Origin: Dromiciops gliroides
Taxonomy: Eukaryota > Chordata > Mammalia > Microbiotheria > Microbiotheriidae
Reading direction: 5' to 3'
Assembly (NCBI RefSeq): GCF_019393635.1
Contig: NC_057866.1
Location: forward strand, 11,604,223 to 11,668,222
DNA length: 64,000 nucleotides
Each line of letters starts with the position of its first letter. Within the stretch, counting starts at the first letter, position 1. The notes under the pieces are model-generated. The model saw only the letters and a program-made list of their open reading frames with translations, made no database searches and was not told the DNA's origin. The position numbers and the translations under genes were made by a program. Shown here piece by piece: positions 45,690 through 57,689 of this stretch.

Positions 45690-45815
45690 CATTCTTTAAG
45701 CATATTTTGTATTTAGTTATCTGTATTTGTGCCCTCTCCCCAGATAGAAGGTGATCTCCCTGAGAGCAGAGGTTGCTGGGTTTTTGCCTCTGTATCTGCA
45801 GTGCCTAGCACTTAG
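45690..45815 (+). repeat. L2 3' end fragment
   Basis: GTGATCTCCCTGAGAGCAGA, then CTGCAGTGCCTAGCACTTAG, the L2 tail. Confidence 0.7.
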
Positions 45816-45831
45816 GAAGTATTTCATTTTT

Positions 45832-45962
45832 AAAAAAAATTTTTTTTGGTGAGGCATTTGGGGTTAAGCTAGTAAATGTTAAGTGTCTGAGGCCGGATTT
45901 GAACTCAGGTCCTCCTGAATCCAGGGCCAGTGCTCTATCCACTGCGCCACCTACCTGCCCCA
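45832..45962 (-). mobile_element. WSINE1-like CORE-SINE
   Basis: Antisense copy with core loss. Repeats AAGTATTTCATTTTT at 45817-45831 and 45963-45977. Confidence 0.92.
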
Positions 45963-45977
45963 AAGTATTTCATTTTT

Positions 45978-47035
45978 AATAATATTTTATTTTTCTAATT
46001 ACATTTAAAGACAGATTTTACCATTCATTTAAAAAATTTGACTTCTACATTTTCTCCTTCCCTCACTCCCCTCCCTCCTCCCTAGAACAGTGAGCAATTT
46101 GTAACAGGTTATATAAATGCAATGATGTTTCCAGATTAAATTCATAATTTCCATATTAAATTAATAAATTCCATATTAGTTATGTTGGGAAAGAAGAAAC
46201 AGACAAAAAGGGAAAAAAGCTACGACAAAAATAAAGTGAAAATAGTTTGCTTTGATCTGCATTGAGACTCCATCAGCTCTTTCTTTGGAGGACAGCATCT
46301 TTCATCATGACATCTTTGGATTGTCTTGGATCATTCATTGTGTTTCTGAGAAGAGCTAATTCATTCATAGTTGATCATAGTACAATGTTGCTGTTACTAT
46401 GCGCAATGTTCTCCTGCTTTTGCTCACCTCACTCAGCATCATTTCATGTAAGTCTTTCTAGGGTTTTCTGAAATCTGCCTGTTCATCATTTCTTTTTTTT
46501 TTGTTTTTGCTTTTGTTTTTGTGGGGCAATGGGGATTAAGTGACTTGCCCAGGGTCATACAGCTAGTAAGTGTCAAGTGTCTGAGGCTGGATCTGAACTC
46601 GGGTACTCCTGAATCCAGGGCTGGTGCTTTATCTACTGCGCCACCTAGTTGCCCCCCTGTTCATCATTTCTTATAGCACAATAGTGTTCCATCATAATCC
46701 TATATGACAACTTATTCCGTCATTCCCCAACTGATGGGCATCTCTTCAATTTCCAATTTTTTACCATCACAAAAAGAGCTGCTGTAAGTATTTTTGTACA
46801 TATAGGTCCTTTCCCCCCCTTTTTGATCTTTTTGGGATACAGACCTAGTAGTGGCATTGCTGGATCAAAGGGTATGCACAGTTTGATTGCCCTTTGGGCA
46901 TAGTTCCAAATTATTCTCTAGAATGGTTGGATCAGTTCACAACTCTACCAACAGTGCATTTGTGTCCCACTGTTCCCACCTCCTCCTCCAACATTTTTCA
47001 TTTTCCTTTCCTCTCATATGAGTGAAGCTGTTATG
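45978..47035 (-). mobile_element. Marsupial L1 3' end, antisense, with nested SINE
   Basis: TTATTTTTCTAATTACATTT, GAAGAGCTAATTCATTCATA, then ATGGGCATCTCTTCAATTTC and GCTGGATCAAAGGGTATGC: L1 3'UTR and ORF2 end in reverse. SINE inserted at 46495-46656. Confidence 0.8.
46495..46656 (-). mobile_element. WSINE1-like CORE-SINE nested in L1
   Basis: Target repeats CTGTTCATCATTTCTT at 46479-46494 and 46657-46672; perfect except for tail ambiguity. Confidence 0.94.
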
Positions 47036-48143
47036 TGTGAGGTGCCACAGAGGTGTTTAGTTAGTGTTTAATTAATGCTTGTTGATTGCTTCACACTACT
47101 GAACCCTCCTGGAAGGCTGGAGTCTAAGCAGGACCACTGATGCATTGCCTCCCCACCAAAGGAAGAGGAAACCCCAGGTTAGACTATAGTTGTCTTCTTC
47201 TTAGTCAGACTCCTGGAGCAATCCTAAAATTGGCTTATTTTCACCATGGTGTCACCTGGATCTCTTGGTCTTGCCTCTTCTCTTGAATATCTTCCCAAGA
47301 ATGAATGGAAAGAAAAGAAACCAATGTGAGTGTGTAATGGAGGAAAGGGAAGAAGAGAAGTGTTTATGAAGCATCCACTATGTGACAGGCACCTATGCTA
47401 AGTGCTTTTGCAAATATTACTTCATTTGATTAAGTAGGGATTAAACTTGTCTGAGATGGAGAGCCAAGAGGCCGGTGATGGCCACTGATGGCTATCAGTG
47501 GATTTCGCACAATGAGCCCATGTCTTTGGATGCCATCCAGTAGTAATGCCTTTGGCTTGTTTGTTTCTTTTTAAAAAAAATTTTCATTTTACTATTCAAT
47601 TTAATCGAACAAGCATTTATTAGGCATCTGTTTTGTGGTGGTCAATGCAGATACAAAAGGAATGGCGTGTAGTAGAAAGAGCCCTTCCTCTGGCTCTTTT
47701 TACCTATGTGACTGTGGCCCACTCGCTTTGATTAGACTCTCTGAGGTCCCATCTAACTCTAAACTTTTGATTGTATGAAACATTCTGAGCCCATGAGAAG
47801 CTTGAATTCCACTGGAGAAATACTTCCCTCTGTGGCTAAATGGAGAAGTGAGTTTACAGTTCGGGGCCTGGGGTCAGATCTCAGCTCTGGTTCTTTGGCA
47901 GGACTCTGCCCCTCCTCGAGCCTACTTCCTCAACTATAAAATGAGGGGATTCGACTTGATGACCTCTAAGGTGGGATGTCTCAGCTAGGAGGGACCTGAG
48001 ATGTCCATCCTCTGTATGGTCCTTCTACTCAAGGTCACATGGTTATAAACTGGCCAACTAGAACTTGGACCCTGGGATTTGTAGTCCAAGTCAAATGCCA
48101 TTCCATGGCACTTACAGGACCTCTGACCACTCTTTTTCTCCTT

Positions 48144-48732
48144 TCTTTTTCATTTATTTAGAATTTTATTTTCTCCCCCAATTACATGTAAAAAAGTTTT
48201 TTTTAACATACATTTTTAAAACTTTGTGTTCCAAATTCTCTTCCTCCCACTCTTCTCACCCTCCCTTAAGAATGCAAACAATTTGGGGCAGCTAGGTGGC
48301 CCACTGGATAAAGCACTGGCCCTGGAGTCAGGAGGACCTGAGTTCAAATCCGGCCTCAGACCCTTAACACTTACTAGCTGTGTGACCCTGGGCAAGTCAC
48401 TTAACTCCAATCCCCCCCCCAAAGAATGCAAACAATTCAATGTAAGTTATACATGTGTAGTCATGTGAAACATTTCCATGTTAGTCCTGTTGTGAAAGAA
48501 AACAACCCAAAAAAACACCTTAAGAAAAAGAAACTGAAAAAATGATGCTTCACTCTGTATTCAGATGGCGCCAATTCTTTCTCTGGAGATGGTCACATTT
48601 CTCATCAGTCCTTCAGAGTTGAATTGGATCATTGTATTGCTGAGAATAGCTAAGCCATTCATAGTTGATCATCTTACAATGTTGCTGTTACTGTGACTAC
48701 AGTAAACTTCACTTTGCATCAGATCATGTAAG
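48144..48732 (-). mobile_element. 5'-truncated L1 tail, antisense, with nested SINE
   Basis: L1 3'UTR in reverse (GAATTTTATTTTCTCCCCCA ... CATTCATAGTTGATCATC). Flanked by target repeats CCTCTGACCACTCTTTTTCT / CCTCTAACCACTCTTTATCT at about 48119 and 48734. Holds a SINE at 48284-48421. Confidence 0.82.
48284..48421 (+). mobile_element. WSINE1-like CORE-SINE nested in L1
   Basis: Sense copy with a C-rich end instead of a long A tail. Perfect repeats AAGAATGCAAACAATT at 48268-48283 and 48422-48437. Confidence 0.95.
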
Positions 48733-48937
48733 CCTCTAACCACTCTTTATCTCCTTCTCTGGCTCCCCATATTCTTCTTCTTCTTCCCTGCTCCCCATCT
48801 TCTTTTTGATCCCTTAAAACCAGGAAACATGTGAGGGCCCTCTCCTTTTTCCTCTCTCTATCCTCCCCTGGCTTCCCAGACCCTGTTTTCTTCTTATTGT
48901 CCTCCTACCTCTCTGACCACTCCTTCTGTGTCTTCAT

Positions 48938-49022
48938 TTATTTATTTATTTATTCATTCATTCACCTATTCATTCATTCATTCATTTACTTGCTCATTTA
49001 TTAATTCATTAATTTATTTATT
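48938..49022. repeat. (ATTT/ATTC)n simple repeat
   Basis: TTTA and TTCA tetranucleotide units, merging into the T-rich tail of the adjacent antisense SINE at 49024-49157. Confidence 0.9.
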
Positions 49023-49023
49023 T

Positions 49024-49157
49024 TTGTGGGGCAATGAGGGTTAAGTGACTTGTCCAGGGTCACACAGTTAGTGTCAAGTGTCTTAGGTGAGATTTGAACT
49101 CAGGTCCTCCTGAATCCAGGGTCAGTGCTTTATTCACTGCACCACCTAGCTGCTCCC
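49024..49157 (-). mobile_element. WSINE1-like CORE-SINE
   Basis: TGTGGGGCAATGAGGGTTAA to GCACCACCTAGCTGCTCCC. No clean target repeat because of the adjoining simple repeat. Confidence 0.88.
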
Positions 49158-49189
49158 AGGAGGAGTGATGCCTCTCTTTCCCTCCTAAC

Positions 49190-49515
49190 CTTTCTTGTTA
49201 ATGTCATGGAATACCTTCCTTCACCCAGTCCCTATAAGCACTCTTCACTACTTCACCCCCTTTCCAGAAAACAATATTGCTATTGCTTCTGAAAAAGCCT
49301 TGTCAATCAATTCCCCTGTGTCTCTATTCACCTTCTCTGTGACTCTCCAGACCAAAACATTCGAATAGGACCCTAATTCTGTTGTATATATTTTTCTTCC
49401 CCTAGTAGAATGTAAGCTCCTTGAGGGTAGGGCTTGAATCTTTGTGTATTTGTTTCCCAAGTGCTTAGCACAAAGCTTTATTAAACGCACAGTAAGTGCT
49501 AAATAAAGTCACGCA
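49190..49515 (+). repeat. L2 3' end fragment
   Basis: AGTAGAATGTAAGCTCCTTG, AGGGTAGGGCTTGAATCTTT, then AGTAAGTGCTAAATAAA. Overlaps nothing coding. Confidence 0.75.
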
Positions 49516-49648
49516 TGTATTCATTCATCTAGTCCAATTCCCTCTTTTTACAGTTGAGGAAAATGAAGCTTAGACAAGTTAAGTGACCTTCCCAAGATGC
49601 CACAGGTGGTATATCTTGGATGATGTCAGGCATTGGCTTGTTATTTGT

Positions 49649-51673
49649 TTAAGGGAGGAAGAAGAAGATCACAAGGCTGGCAGTGATGGCTATGATTGCA
49701 AAGATGATCTGTGGCATGGCTGGCATGTAGTGCTTGAGTATTTTCACCAGTGGGCCCAGAATTGCCCCAACCTGCTCTGTTGTAAGAATCAATCCAATGG
49801 ACATGTTCCTGTTAGGATGAAGAAGATCTGATTGTTCTAAATTCAATACCTGTTAAATATCTCCTTCCTGTAACCCACTTTTAGTTGAGTCTATAGTGTG
49901 TATTCATGGAGTACTGAAATTCTTAAAAATCACAGGAAGCTCAGAGTTCTTGGAATTTATAGATTTGCAGAAAAAGAAACTATAGTTTATACTCCAAATG
50001 ATCATCTCAAGAAATAGCCAGATATGTTAGTTTGATCTTGCTTCAATAGCTCTATTTTCCCTCTTTCTCCCTGGTATCTATAGCTGAATGTGTCAAGGAT
50101 CAACCTCCTTCATCAGTAGTAAGGATGAAACTCCTTCATTGGTTGAAGTCTTGGAAGGGTGCCACTCTTTTCTCCTATCTCTACTCCTGGTAGAGTGGAA
50201 GTTTCTTCAGGATAGGGACTGTTGACTTATGTATTTCCTAGAAAAACTAGAGCAGCTATGTCCAACAAAGACAACAAAATAAATGGAAAGAATAACACAA
50301 AGCAGAGTTATGAGAAAACATATCTTCCCCCTTTCCCCACCTCTTTTGCATAGGTCAGAGGTCCATGAGCATAGAATATTATAGTTATTTTCAGGCTTTT
50401 TCAGTGCCCTGATCAATTTTATAGATTTTTTTCTCTTCCTTTTTTTCTTTTAAAAATCATTCTTTGTTATAAGCGATGACTCTCTAGGAGAAGGAGAGGG
50501 GGGAAGAATAAGAGGAGAAATTTAGGTGATGTGAAAACAAAATTTATCACTACATTTGCAAAAAGGATTAGCCTCACCATTTTCAGAAATCACAATGAAA
50601 TCCTTTCTTCTTTCCCTCTTTCCTTTCTTGCTTCATTCCTCTAGTCCTCACTCTGTCTCCTCCTCTCCTTTCCTGTCTTTCTCATTCTTTATTTCCTTCC
50701 TTCTTTCCTCTTCTACAGGTGGGGTAACATAGAGGAGAGATTATAGGATCTGGAGTCAGAAAGCTTTGGGTTTCAATACATGAATGGTGGCATATATATT
50801 GCATGGAACCATGGAATCTGAGATTTGGATAGGATCTCAGTGTCCATCTAAAACAATTCATGCATGAAGGAATCCTCCTTACAATACACCCAATAAGTGG
50901 TTGTCCAGCATCAGTCGGAAGGCATCCAGGAAGGACGACCTCTTGAGGCAGCCCATCATCAGCCCAGTTGGGGATGACTGTAATTGTTGGGAAGCTTTTC
51001 CTGACATCAAGGCTAAATGAGCCTGTGAATGTCTACCAAAATTCCTGGTTCTGACCTTGTTAGGGTCAACCAGAACAAAGCTACTCCCCCCTCCATAAGA
51101 CAACCCTTAGGGGGCAGCAAGGTGGCACAGTGGATAAAGCACTGGCCCTAGATTCAGGAGGACCTGAGTTCAAATCTGGCTTCAGACACTTGACACTTAC
51201 TAGCTGTGTGACCCTGGGCAAGTCACTTAACCCTCATTACCCCACAAAAAAACCAAAAACCAAACCAAAACAAAGAGGTCTGCATAAGACAGCCCTTCAG
51301 ATACTAAAAGACATGACTCATATTCTCCCTGAATCTGTCTTTCTTAAGACTAAATGTCCCAAGTTCCTTCAATTGCTCCTTTAGGTCATAAGCTGCCTCT
51401 GATCCCTTGGAAAGCCTCCTTTCCCCTTTTCCCCTTGCCTCAAAGCCTAATCTCTTACCTGGAGACAGAAATACATTGACAAGTATGAGCAGTCCAGCAA
51501 GAAGGAAGCAAGCCACTGCTATTGTTCGACGGCCAAGGCAGTTCATGATAAACAAGGCCCCAAACCTGCTGAGGAAGGTGGAAGCTCCCAAAAGAACCTG
51601 GAGCATTTGAATATTGTGCCCCAAGTCCTGAAGATCCAGAAAGAATCCATAGAAAAGCATCCCTGTTGTGAAT
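49649..51673 (-). pseudogene. SLC22A organic-anion-transporter gene, two exons, likely degraded
   Basis: Exon 7-like, 51673-51459 (215 nt; acceptor CTGCTGCAG, donor GTAAGAG), encodes FTTGMLFYGFFLDLQDLGHN ... IMNCLGRRTIAVACFLLAG. The LGRR loop and flanking membrane helices are typical of SLC22 carriers (12-helix major-facilitator proteins moving organic anions). Exon 9-like, from 49808 (acceptor ATCCTAACAG), encodes RNMSIGLILTTEQVGAILGP ... SLVIFFFLP and then TAA at 49651-49649. The next codons in frame read TNNKPMPDIIQDI, so the TAA stands where the conserved LPET glutamate should be. No exon 8 was found in the 1.65 kb between, nor exons 1-6 up to the window end. Either a decayed paralogue, or a gene with a shortened tail and exons outside. 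Position beside LGALS12 matches the human SLC22A cluster. Confidence 0.8.
51111..51281 (+). mobile_element. WSINE1-like CORE-SINE, in SLC22A intron
   Basis: Sense copy with an AAACC-rich tail. Repeats CATAAGACAACCCTTAG / CATAAGACAGCCCTTCAG at 51094 and 51283. Confidence 0.93.
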
Positions 51674-51763
51674 CTGCAGCAGACAGTGGGGAAGGGGGAG
51701 AGAATCCATCACACTTGGAGCCCAGAGCTCACCATTAAATGCAGTTCAGTTCAACAAGCCTTT

Positions 51764-51914
51764 TTTTTTTTTTTTTTTGGTGAGGCAATTGGGGTTAAGT
51801 GACTTGCCCAGGGTCACACAGCTAGTAAGTGTCAAGGGTCTGAGGCCGGATTTAAACTCAGGTCCTCCTGAATCCAGGGCTAGTATTCTATCCACTGAGC
51901 CACCTAACTGCCCC
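51764..51914 (-). mobile_element. WSINE1-like CORE-SINE
   Basis: Antisense copy, T18 tail. Repeats TCAACAAGCCTTT at 51751-51763 and 51915-51927. Lies 91 bp outside the SLC22A exon. Confidence 0.95.
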
Positions 51915-51919
51915 TCAAC

Positions 51920-52260
51920 AAGCCTTTCTGAAAGACCTGTTGGGTGCCAGGGCCTGTACTAGGTGCTAGGGACACAAACCCCTCAAGGAGTTCAGCTAGG
52001 GGTTGCAATGTTCCATGAATGCAGTTAAGTAAATAACAGATACATTCAGGAGGGCAAGGGGATCACTAAATGGGGTGATCAGAACAGGCTTCAGTGGGAG
52101 CTGGTGCCTGGGGCTGAGCCTTGAAGGCAGCCAAGGATTTGATAAGTCAAAGGTTAGGAAGGTATGTGTTCTAGGCATGAGGAACTGCAGAGCCAAGACA
52201 AAGAGTAGGGGATGGACTCCCTAGTGCAGGAGATAGCAAGAAAGTCATTTGTGGTTGTCA
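51920..52260. repeat. Ancient interspersed repeat, same type as 11.6-12.4 kb
   Basis: GGTGCCAGGGCCTGTACTAG, GGGCTGAGCCTTGAAGGCAG and TTCTAGGCATGAGGAACTGC belong to the same old, unnamed family. No gene. Confidence 0.45.
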
Positions 52261-52261
52261 C

Positions 52262-54089
52262 GTAGATAGAGCATGAACAGCAATAATGTTAAATAAGTCT
52301 GGAGCCATAATATGGAGACCTCTAAATGTCAGTTTCAGAAGTTCAGGGCAAACCCACCAGTGTGGTTGTAGTCTAAGCTTTTATGGGGATGTAGGGCCAA
52401 GGGAGATGTTACAAGCATTAGTTAATCTTAAATGTCTACTCACAAATTTAACTAAGTTTATCAACTCCCTTACTTTTAAGCCAAAAATAACTATCAACTA
52501 AGGACCAAAATTAAAATTATAAAGTTGTTGACAAAATGCAGTAGGTGATGACTGACTCAAAGCTTTCATAGTTATTGCATAATAGTCATAGAATCCGGGA
52601 ATTTGGGGTGGGGGGAATAATTAGTAGCATTTGGATAAGAGTCAAAGGAGAGAGTAACAGAACTGAAATTAGTGTAGGATTATACTACAGACCACTTTGA
52701 CAGAAAGAGAAAGTGCATGAAGAGTTGGACAAATTAATCACAAACCTGACACGTTGGAGTAGGAAAGTATGTTAATAAGGACTTTCAATTACCTAAATAT
52801 TTGTTGGAATGCAATCTGCCAAAAACAGGGAAGCTATAAAATTAATAATTTACCTTACATGTAATTTGTAAAATAAAATTCTAAACAAACAAAAATTAAT
52901 GATTTACCTTGAGAATTTCATGCTTTAAAAAGATTAAAGAAATTGTAATTATGTCCCTGACTCTGTTCAATGTAGAGAAACTGAATATTGAAGAAATGTT
53001 AAGATCTTTGGGATCAGGGGACTAATCCATCCTAGAGTTCATGACAGAGAAAGCGAGGAAGCAGGACCTAGTTTGACATGCATCTTGGATTTGGGAGGGC
53101 CAATTTCAAAGGGTTTAGAGAAAGTATAGGGAGGATCCTAAGGCTTTTTGTAAGGGAAATTGTCCTGAGGAGAGGAAGCTCCTAAAAATGACATTCTGAA
53201 GACACAAAGAGGAATGTGGTGCATTGCCTAGTGTTCATTGAATCTGTGATATGGGTGGAGAGGGAGATGAGGACCTTACATTGAATGAAGCCTGGGGGTA
53301 TGGTGCTTGAAAAGTCTACATATCTTGGGAGGGGGGGGTAGAGTTGGATCCACTGGGGGCAACTGGTACCTGGAAGCATGGGAGAACATGAATACAGGGA
53401 GGAAATTTCCAGGCAAATAAAGAAACAATGTCCAACAAGAGTGTGTATAGACCAGTTGTGGGGTAGGGAACCTACCATGGTGCAGTGTACTCTCTGACAA
53501 CTACATTGTTCTGGGAGTGAGGTGCAATGGAAAAGGGGAATCTCTGGGATAACGCCTACAAACCAGTGGTAGAAAATTCCTAGAATGGAGAGTCATTAGA
53601 ATGGATCTCTTAGAAGCTTCAGTTGTAAGATGGATATAGACAAAAGAAAGAAACCATATGATTAGACTTTTATGAAGCAGAGAATGAGATTCTGGAGTAA
53701 ATAGAAAGAAAAGATAGATAATAAAGAGAGGGAAAGAAATTATTTTTGTAAAGGGGTACAAAAGATGAAATTGCAAAAAGTAATGAAAAGGACTCCTGAA
53801 AGGGAGGTATAGAAAGGGGAGATCCACTTGACATAGAGGAAAATGGAGGGGAAGAGTTATACAACAACATTAAAATGAGAAAGAAAAAAACACCTAATAA
53901 ACAAAACTCTAAAGAGGAAGGGGGTAACAAAAAAGAAGAGGGAATCAGTTGTAAGAAGAAGAGAATCAGTGAAAATAGGGCCACCATAAAGAAAGATGAA
54001 AGGAAAGTATTACTATGTTTACAGCAGAAGAGGGAAAAAAATCTTAACTTGAAAAATATCCCTAATTTTAGAGACAGGGGAAAATATAA
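52262..54089. other. A-rich intergenic DNA, old LINE-like text
   Basis: No supported exon on either strand. From about 53500 the + strand is strongly A-rich and leads into the L1 endonuclease remnant at 54090, so it is probably the same element's 5' part. The minus-strand frames at 53.2-54.0 kb are its complement. Confidence 0.4.
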
Positions 54090-55030
54090 ACCTAACTCAT
54101 AATCTTAAATGTGAATGGATTAATCAATCCAATAAATGAAAAAGTCACAGATTGAATAAAAAACAAAATCCTACAATCTGTTGCTTGCAAGAAAAACACT
54201 TAAAAAACAAAGACATACACAAAAAACCTGAGGCGATGGGAAAAATTTTACTATGCAAAAAGCAGAAATTATCATTATTCTATCAGACAAAATAAGAATA
54301 TTAAAAAATTTTAAAAGGATAAAAAAGGAAATTATGCTGAAAAGAAGCAAAGATAAAAACCAATATCATTAATACACTGACACAGAACAAATGCTTTAGC
54401 TTCCAAATTCATAAAGGAAACATCTGAACTTCGAGAAAACATATACTAAAATAATAGTGACAGGAGACTTTAATGTAACTCTATTCATTTTAGAGAAGTC
54501 TTACATAAAGATAAAGAAAAGGTAAAATATAAAGCTTTACAAATTTCAGTAGAAACCGAATAGAACAGGAAAAAATGTATGTAATTCTCTGCACCATATG
54601 AAACTTTATAAAAATTGACCATGTAATAGGACACAGAGATATTACAAACAAATGTAAAGAGGCAGAAATAGTTAATATATCCTATGCAGACCATAATACA
54701 ATAAAAATAATTTTTTTCAGCAACTATAAACAAAGGATACAGTTCCAAAGGGAAACTAAACATTAAATCTTAAGTAATGAATGAGTCAAAGGATAAATAA
54801 TAAAAATAATTAATAACCAGGTAAAAGAAAATGATAATGATGATTCAATAGATTACAATTTCTGAGATTTATTTAGTGCAATCCTCAGAGGGAAAATCAT
54901 ATACTTAACATTCATACATTAACCAAATAGAAAATGAAAGGACCAGTGAATTAAATATTCATTAAAAAAGTTGAAAATCAGTAAAGAAACCTAAAATAAG
55001 CACAAAATAAGAAATATAAAAGATTAAGGA
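54090..55030 (+). mobile_element. L1/HAL1-type LINE with endonuclease-domain remnant
   Basis: In pieces the + strand encodes ICCLQETHL-like text at about 54180, VTGDFNVTLF at about 54460, and KIDHVIGHRDITNK ... ISYADHNTIKI at 54610-54710. These are the L1 endonuclease landmarks (QETHL, GDFN, IDHxxGH, DHN) in order. Heavily decayed. No reverse-transcriptase part follows directly. Confidence 0.75.
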
Positions 55031-55689
55031 GGAAATAGGTAAATTGGAAACAAAGAGGATTCTTGTTTTGATATAGGTAGACTCAGTGACTTTGGAGGTC
55101 CCCTTTGACATTGAAACTGCATGATTCTGGAACCAAGCTATCTATTTAACCTGTCATTTGAGGAAGGATGGACAAAGAGAAGAAGCATGGAAGAATGCTT
55201 GAGATGACTGGTGCCACCAGCACTGCTCTCTTGAGACAAGATGTAGGATTTTTTGTTTGGTTGCTTTTTTCCCCCTTTTTTTCTTTTTTCTTTTTGTTTT
55301 CTTACCGGATCTGTGATTTCATTGATGAATCAAGCTAGTGGGTAAAGAAACAAACTCTCAATGGAAATTGTCATCTTCTCTGCAACTTAGTCTTAGAGTT
55401 TTGTCTGCAGCCCTGACAGGTTAAGAGAATTGCCCTGTGTCACAGGATGTGCTCAGGATGTGGGAGAAATGTGCCTTAGTCTGAAGTCAGCTCTATATCC
55501 ACTGCCCACTATACTGGGGGACGGGGGGGGGATACCCTTTTCTTTTACTGAACCAGCTTCTATTCATCATGTTCACATGTAAGACCAAGGCTTTTAGTTA
55601 AAATTTTTTCCCCTAAACCAGTGTTCAGTACCTCCTTTGAGACTAGAGAAATTCTCTATCGATGGTTTGGCTGGGCAAAGGAGACACAG

Positions 55690-55935
55690 TAGTAAATGAC
55701 TACAGTAATCTACTGTTTGATAAACCCAAAGACTCCAGTTTCCGAGATAGGAATGCAGTATTTGACAAAAACTGCTAGGAAAACTGGAAGATAGTATGGC
55801 AGAAACTAGCATAGACCAATATCTTACACCATATACAAAAATAAGGTCAAAATGGGTACATGATTTAGATATAAAGGGTGATACCATAGGTAAATTAGGA
55901 GAGGAGAAATTCTCTTTTCCCAAGTTACTACCTAC
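55690..55935 (+). repeat. L1 ORF2 C-terminal fragment
   Basis: ATCTTACACCATATACAAAA, ATGGGTACATGATTTAGATA and GGTGATACCATAGG follow the L1 ORF2 end order. The minus-strand 109-codon frame here is a shadow. Confidence 0.6.
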
Positions 55936-56058
55936 TAATTCTTTAACATAGTCAATATGTTAGGAATAAGTTGGAGCTCATAATTTTCCATCTTTATTGA
56001 ATCTTTCATTCATTCTTTTTTCATATGTTTCCTCTTGCCCTATATGATATATGATTTT

Positions 56059-56223
56059 CTTTATTTTCTTTATTTATTTTTTGGTGGGGCAATGAAGGTT
56101 AAGTGACTTACCCAGGGTCATACAACTAGTAAGTGTCAAGTGTCTGAGGCCGGATTTGAACTCAGGTTCTCCCTAATCCAAGAATGGTGCTTTATCCCCT
56201 GTGCCACCTAGCTGCCCCTCCAC
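56059..56223 (-). mobile_element. WSINE1-like CORE-SINE
   Basis: Antisense copy. Repeats TATGATATATGATTTT at about 56043 and 56224. Confidence 0.92.
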
Positions 56224-56544
56224 TATGATATATGATTTTATACTATTAATCTTCCTCATCTTCTCTGAGTGAACACCTGAGACAATAAGAGATTTAGGTA
56301 GTGGCCCATACTACTTACCAAGTTTATATAAGGTCACTTCTCCCAAGTATGCTGTTTGCACAATGAGCCTTTGGGTCCTAAGGTCTTAGGTACAGTTTCT
56401 GTGAAATTTACTATCTATACAGAAGCAGCTTTTTAGGATAAGACAGAAGAGACCTTATAACATGCTTGGTATTCAACTTTGTCTTGACAGCTGAAGATCC
56501 TATCATTTATCTAATTGTGCAGAGGGGCATTTTCCTTGCACCCA

Positions 56545-56832
56545 CTATATGGCTAGTGCATATTGTCTTCCTCTGAAAAATCCCTTAATGACATCTTTAA
56601 TTCCTGTTTTCCAGAGTTTCTCATTGGCTCTAATGTGAAGCATGTTCACACCCACTTTGTGCCTTTCAATCTCCCTCTGGATGATATTCATTGCCAGATC
56701 TTTGAAGCCTGGTGTTCCACATCTCCCTGCCATACACAATGCTGGTAATATATCAGTATTAGGAAGAAGGGTCTTTGTTTCTGGGGGAAGCTTAGAGTCA
56801 TCAAAGGAGGTCTGCAGTTTTCTGCAGGACAC
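56545..56832 (-). other. Unidentified 95-codon frame with protein-like composition
   Basis: Minus-strand frame, in part CRKLQTSFDDSKLPPETKTL, FKDLAMNIIQREIERHKVGV and IKDVIKGFFRGRQYALAI, closed by a stop. Mixed hydrophobic and charged content looks coding, and the + strand over the same span is not a simple repeat. No family, splice pair or poly(A) tail recognised; could be a terminal exon or a fragment of an old element or retrocopy. Confidence 0.25.
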
Positions 56833-57119
56833 TCAGCATGCATACCTCATCCTATTGCTTTCTGGGTTCAACACATTGGTCATGGGGACTGTCTCTTCCA
56901 GTGAGTTATATCACACTTGGAAAACAGCAAAAAAGTTTCACCTAAGAGAAACATTTAAATATGAAAAACCAGAGGTTTAGGGGAGAAACCTTGGGATGGA
57001 AAAAAGGGAGATATTTTTGTAGGTTAGAGAGGGAAAAGATGTTCTCCAACCTTCACATAGAACAAGGTCTATAGGATGAATCTGAGGTGTTTTTTTTTTT
57101 CAAGTTTCATGAAAGGCAT

Positions 57120-57566
57120 TGTGTAATTTAAGATTCTAAATGTGGATTCTAATCTGTTCCCCCAGTTTTGGGGGAAACTGACTAAAATCACTGATAAAAC
57201 GAGTTTAGGTTTTTAAGGGTTTATTGGAAAATAGGAAGAAAAAGATTGAGAGCAGAATTCCAACAGCCTGGCATTCCTATCTTTCCTCAAATTTCCTGTG
57301 AAGTTCTCTGCCGCCACCACCATCAAGTCAGGAACCCAAAAAGCCCCAGAGCTTTCCGCGCAGGCTCCCTTTCCTCCTTCCTGTCTCCTCCCAGACCATA
57401 GGAGGCTCCTCAAGTTGATTGGCTGGTAGCCTTAATAGACAGCCCCCATGAGCAAACGTCATTTCCTGACGCCAAGGAAAAGCCACAATGCCTCTGAGGC
57501 ATTTTCCTCATGGTGGAGCTTTCCCACGGCAAGTCTCCAGTAGGTGACATCATTCCAATCATTACA
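57120..57566 (-). mobile_element. Solo LTR with 4-bp target duplication
   Basis: Fossil. On the minus strand runs TGTAATGATTGGAATGATG ... TTACACA. Flanked by GCAT at 57116-57119 and 57567-57570. Contains the antisense poly(A) site region and a CTTCCTGTCTCCTCCC block shared with the LTR at 60.3 kb (also ATTTCCTGACGCCAA(G/A)G and AAGTCTCCAG(T/C)AGGTG). No interior, so a solo LTR. Confidence 0.88.
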
Positions 57567-57689
57567 GCATCTTTAGAATGATGCATGAGTGCACTTGGCA
57601 TGTAGGGAGAGTGAGGGATAAACAGCTGGGCTGCCCAAGTATTGCACTGATACCTATGATATGTGAAGAGACCTAGAGGAAGATTGACA

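Noticed and set aside
49583-49831. 82-codon + strand frame
   Set aside because: Antisense shadow of the SLC22A exon on the minus strand.
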